In this document: piece by piece, positions 16,101 through 17,232 of the stretch
Layout: each line of letters begins with the position of its first letter
Numbering within the stretch: the first letter of the stretch is position 1
Source: Pseudomonadota bacterium
GTDB taxonomy: Bacteria > Pseudomonadota > Gammaproteobacteria > Enterobacterales > Enterobacteriaceae
DNA: 17,232 nucleotides
Assembly: GCA_023454395.1 (NCBI GenBank)
Contig: JAEYFY010000420.1
Coordinates: 1 to 17,232 of the forward strand
Direction: 5' to 3'
Made by a program: the position numbers and the translations under genes
The notes under the pieces: model-generated
Told to the model about the DNA's origin: nothing
Seen by the model: only the letters and a program-made list of their open reading frames with translations
The model's database searches: none

Positions 16101-16127
16101 TACTGTCCCGCAGTCATAGGGACAGTA
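16101..16127. repeat. Perfect 9-bp inverted repeat between convergent genes
   Basis: TACTGTCCC (16101-16109) pairs perfectly with GGGACAGTA (16119-16127) around a 9-nt loop. It lies between the unknown-protein gene and the integrase stop. Neither side carries a T run, so it is not a standard terminator; a protein-binding site or a weak shared terminator is possible. Confidence 0.55.
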
Positions 16128-16167
16128 ACGAGCTTTATTTAAATGATGCTGGTTATTATATCAAGGC

Positions 16168-17232
16168 TTAATTACCCACAATCTCACAATGTGGCACTTC
16201 AACCCATTGTACATGGTTTTCAGTATAAATCTTGGTTGACTCTGCATCACTGTGAGCCATTCGAGCTTGTGGATCAAAACCACGTTGTTTAAACATAAAG
16301 GCTGCCAATGCTCTTATTTCATGAAAGGTAGGCCTTTCATCTAAAGGTAAATGACTGGCAACACCTACTTGATCACGCAACGCTGAAAATGCACGGCTAA
16401 GGTAATCTGGTGCAACTTGTGTTGGATGATTCACTTCTTTACTCACCTTATTTGGGATACGAGTAGGTAGTCTATGCACAATATAAGGGCTTGCTACATT
16501 GTCACGGCTATTATCGATGATTTCCTTAAGTGCTTTGCCTATTGGGATCGCAATGTGAGATGCCTCTTTATGTTGCACTTTTTGTCTGTGAATATAAATC
16601 ATCCCGTATATTCCATTTAAGGGTTCCTCATACCATAAACATCCACATATGCCTTCTTTGGGGGCTTTGATATTATATTTTATGCGTGATACTTCAAGCC
16701 TTGCTTGTGTTGTTTGTAACGCTAGATCCATTGCTGTTCTTAACCAAGGTTCTGCAGATGCTCGAATTTTAAGAAAATCATCATAAGATAATCTTCTACG
16801 TTTTTTCCCATCGACTCTTTTCATTTTCTTACGTTCAGCGGGATTATCAAACATAAGAGATTCATCAATTGCGTAACTAAAAATTTTCTTTAGAAAACTT
16901 ACCTTACGATTTTGTACATTAGCAGAAGCATCGGCATGATATTCATTAATATAGCCATTTACATGTTCCAGTGAGATTTCATTCGCGGGAATATCTTTAA
17001 AAAAGATCTTAATTCTTTCTAAGTCATTAACCCAGTTACTAAGTGTACTGTCTGATGGTTTCTCATCATTAGTGATCCGCAAAAATAACTTATCTAAATG
17101 TTCTGAAAGAGGGAGAGCCTCTCCATATTGTCCTCCCGAGTCAATAATTAATGAGTTAACAGAAACAGATTTTTCTGGTCGCATAATATTGTTGTATTCT
17201 CTGGCTATTGCGATAGCCTTTGCTTTATCAGC
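16168..17232 (-). CDS. Tyrosine-type site-specific integrase (N-terminus beyond window)
   Basis: A phage-type integrase for island excision and insertion. The frame stays open through 17232: 16 codons upstream of the ATG at 17184 read ADKAKAIAIAREYNNI and belong to the protein, so that ATG is internal. Counting from it, the core-binding domain is about residues 25-115 and the catalytic domain 130-335. Catalytic residues are R162 (QARLEVSRI), the beta-hairpin lysine near K202 (HRQKVQHKE), H288 and R291 (FHEIRA), H311 (MAHSD) and the nucleophile Y320 (KIYTEN). The full set is present, so the visible part looks functional. It is the only candidate here for insertion at the tRNA-Pro 3' end and should lie near the missing right attachment site. 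Confidence 0.93.
   Translation of the reverse strand, partial: ADKAKAIAIAREYNNIMRPEKSVSVNSLIIDSGGQYGEALPLSEHLDKLFLRITNDEKPSDSTLSNWVNDLERIKIFFKDIPANEISLEHVNGYINEYHADASANVQNRKVSFLKKIFSYAIDESLMFDNPAERKKMKRVDGKKRRRLSYDDFLKIRASAEPWLRTAMDLALQTTQARLEVSRIKYNIKAPKEGICGCLWYEEPLNGIYGMIYIHRQKVQHKEASHIAIPIGKALKEIIDNSRDNVASPYIVHRLPTRIPNKVSKEVNHPTQVAPDYLSRAFSALRDQVGVASHLPLDERPTFHEIRALAAFMFKQRGFDPQARMAHSDAESTKIYTENHVQWVEVPHCEIVGN

Larger units (their letters stand above)
12592..17232. mobile_element. tRNA-Pro-associated genomic island (right end outside the window)
   Basis: The inferred limits are the tRNA-Pro 3' fragment on the left and an unseen intact tRNA-Pro beyond the right edge. Inside are an A/T-rich non-coding stretch, a helicase/unknown-protein operon and a tyrosine integrase. 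The low GC content and cargo type fit a small integrative element. Whether it is a phage remnant, satellite or defence island cannot be told from this part. Confidence 0.7.

Overview
The window looks like chromosome of a low-GC member of the Enterobacterales, most likely Morganellaceae (Proteus/Providencia type). The left end carries a CspA-family cold-shock gene and an lpxP-like lipid A acyltransferase closely resembling the E. coli enzyme. Spacers are very AT-rich, and two RyhB-like small RNAs carry the enterobacterial RyhB core. No species is claimed.

Layout. (1) 1-1534: 3' end of a cold-shock gene with a strong terminator, then lpxP. (2) 1549-5470: an iron-regulation neighbourhood. Two minus-strand RyhB-like sRNA genes (about 1549-1647 and 5043-5140) share 99 of 107 aligned positions by hand count, including a TTGACA-N17-TATCTT promoter overlapped by a Fur box. 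Between them lie a secreted fimbrial-like small protein, a doubtful short ORF and a SUKH/SMI1 plus HEAT-repeat protein. A 53-codon ORF with its own Fur-like box sits just upstream of the second copy. (3) 5613-7605: a cytosolic 5'-nucleotidase, a 59-codon GTG-start small protein and a DUF1543 protein. (4) 7680-9335: a gene graveyard. Around an intact GNAT acetyltransferase lie a broken ORF, a row of hairpins, an orphan MerR-type promoter, the N-terminus of a tyrosine recombinase, the C-terminus of a glutathione peroxidase and a frameshifted C-terminus of an alpha/beta hydrolase. (5) 9336-12242: two aldo/keto reductases in a likely operon, convergent with a LysR regulator that has a palindromic operator; this block looks less AT-rich than its surroundings. 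(6) 12551-17232: a tRNA-associated island. The 3' 47 nt of a tRNA-Pro(GGG) remain next to the tRNA's own terminator. They are followed by about 700 bp of non-coding DNA, a two-gene helicase plus unknown-protein operon with a 4-bp overlap, and a tyrosine integrase that runs off the right edge.

The two most interesting systems are the duplicated Fur-controlled RyhB sRNAs and the helicase/215-aa pair beside the integrase. The helicase pair has the setting and architecture of a candidate anti-phage module, but its function is inferred only. All identifications come from reading motifs by eye; no database search was run.
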